5,987 nt of DNA from Firmicutes bacterium UBA5499 (GTDB lineage: Bacteria > Bacillota > DTU084): assembly GCA_002426275.1 (NCBI GenBank), contig DIPB01000117.1, positions 2,502 to 8,488 on the forward strand. The letters run 5' to 3'. The notes under the pieces were generated by a model, which ran no database searches, was not told where the DNA came from, and was given only the letters and a program-made list of their open reading frames with translations. This document shows, piece by piece, positions 5,589-5,987 of the stretch. Position numbers and translations under genes: made by a program. How positions within the stretch are numbered: position 1 is the first letter of the stretch; each line of letters starts with the position of its first letter.

Positions 5589-5987
5589 GTGAATTGGCGG
5601 GAATGGTTTCAGGGGATGAAATGGCCTTATACGCTCTTTTGGTTCATCTGCGCGTTGGCTTTGCTCTGGGCAGGAGGCAGGCTCTACCGCACACAGTTTG
5701 TGTTGCAGCCGGCCGCAGAGAAAATCGAGCGGCTGGCAGGAGTAGAGTACGCCAAGTTTCAAGGCGAAGCTCTCTATGTAAAATTGGCGCCTCAGGTCAG
5801 CTTGCAAACCAAAGCCCGACAGGTGAGCGAAATCGCTGAGAACGCGCTGGGACGGAAAGCCTCGCTTGTCATCGTTGACGAGCGGGATCAAGCGCTCGAG
5901 GAGACTTACGGAGAATTGAGCCTTGCCTTAGCGCAGGCGGCAAGCCGCGGGGAATTTGAAACTATGCGTCCCCGGTGGGACGATATT
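5589..5987 (+). CDS. Membrane-anchored protein of unknown function (3' end missing)
   Basis: The frame stays open for 133 codons to the right edge. The start is GTG at 5589, with AAGGAGG (5574-5580) 8 nt upstream and an extended -10 promoter before that. The protein begins MNWREWFQGMKW, followed by one hydrophobic segment at about residues 13-30 (PYTLFWFICALALLWAGG) and then RLYR. This suggests a single N-terminal membrane anchor, and the positive-inside rule does not settle the orientation. The remainder, from about residue 35, is soluble and amphipathic, with IERLAGVEYAKFQGEALYVKLAP (48-70), a helix-like QTKARQVSEIAENALG, a strand SLVIVDE, and a helix-like ETYGELSLALAQAASRGEFETM. I do not recognise the family. 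The alternating strand/helix pattern resembles small ring-building or scaffold domains of envelope proteins, but this is a weak impression. Confidence 0.78.
   Translation, partial: MNWREWFQGMKWPYTLFWFICALALLWAGGRLYRTQFVLQPAAEKIERLAGVEYAKFQGEALYVKLAPQVSLQTKARQVSEIAENALGRKASLVIVDERDQALEETYGELSLALAQAASRGEFETMRPRWDDI

Noticed and set aside
1..5987. tRNA, rRNA, CRISPR array, insertion sequence or phage attachment site
   Set aside because: I saw no cloverleaf-like segment, regular direct repeats, transposase motifs or terminal inverted repeats on either strand.

Overview
The window looks like part of the chromosome of a spore-forming Firmicute, probably of the Clostridia sensu lato. The evidence is strong purine-rich Shine-Dalgarno sites at about 8 nt spacing, frequent GTG starts, moderately high GC in the genes with AT-rich gaps, a split bacterial Ku/LigD end-joining operon, a PrsW-family protein, and a site that matches the sporulation sigma factor H consensus. 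The genus cannot be named from this sequence.

Layout, left to right. (1) Plus strand: the 3' three-quarters of prmA (ribosomal protein L11 methyltransferase) runs in from the left edge. It is followed after 13 bp by a secreted or membrane-anchored DUF4015 putative glycosidase-like protein (708..1865). (2) Minus strand, read from right to left: a compact four-gene operon (5045 down to 1777). It encodes a PrsW-family intramembrane protease-like protein, Ku, a stand-alone LigD-type ATP-dependent DNA ligase, and a stand-alone LigD-type primase/polymerase. The junctions are 4-bp, 4-bp and 17-bp overlaps. The polymerase gene runs 89 bp into the end of the convergent DUF4015 gene. (3) A 223-bp AT-rich divergent intergenic region (5046..5268) lies between the PrsW gene and a small plus-strand gene. 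(4) A 67-codon gene of unknown function (5269..5472) has a good sigma-H-like promoter upstream and a rho-independent terminator directly at its stop codon. (5) An extended -10 promoter leads into a GTG-started, membrane-anchored protein that is cut off by the right edge (5589..5987).

How it fits together. Ku binds broken DNA ends, the polymerase fills or extends them, and the ligase seals them: this is two-component non-homologous end joining (NHEJ), with the LigD activities on separate polypeptides and no 3'-phosphoesterase domain visible. Such repair is useful where no second chromosome copy exists, as in spores. A sigma-H-type promoter in the adjacent intergenic region fits a sporulation-linked neighbourhood, although that promoter points away from the repair operon. 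The most notable points are the PrsW-Ku-ligase-polymerase arrangement, the candidate sigma-H control of an unrecognised 67-aa protein, and the convergent coding overlap. Nothing here clearly amounts to an entirely new system.
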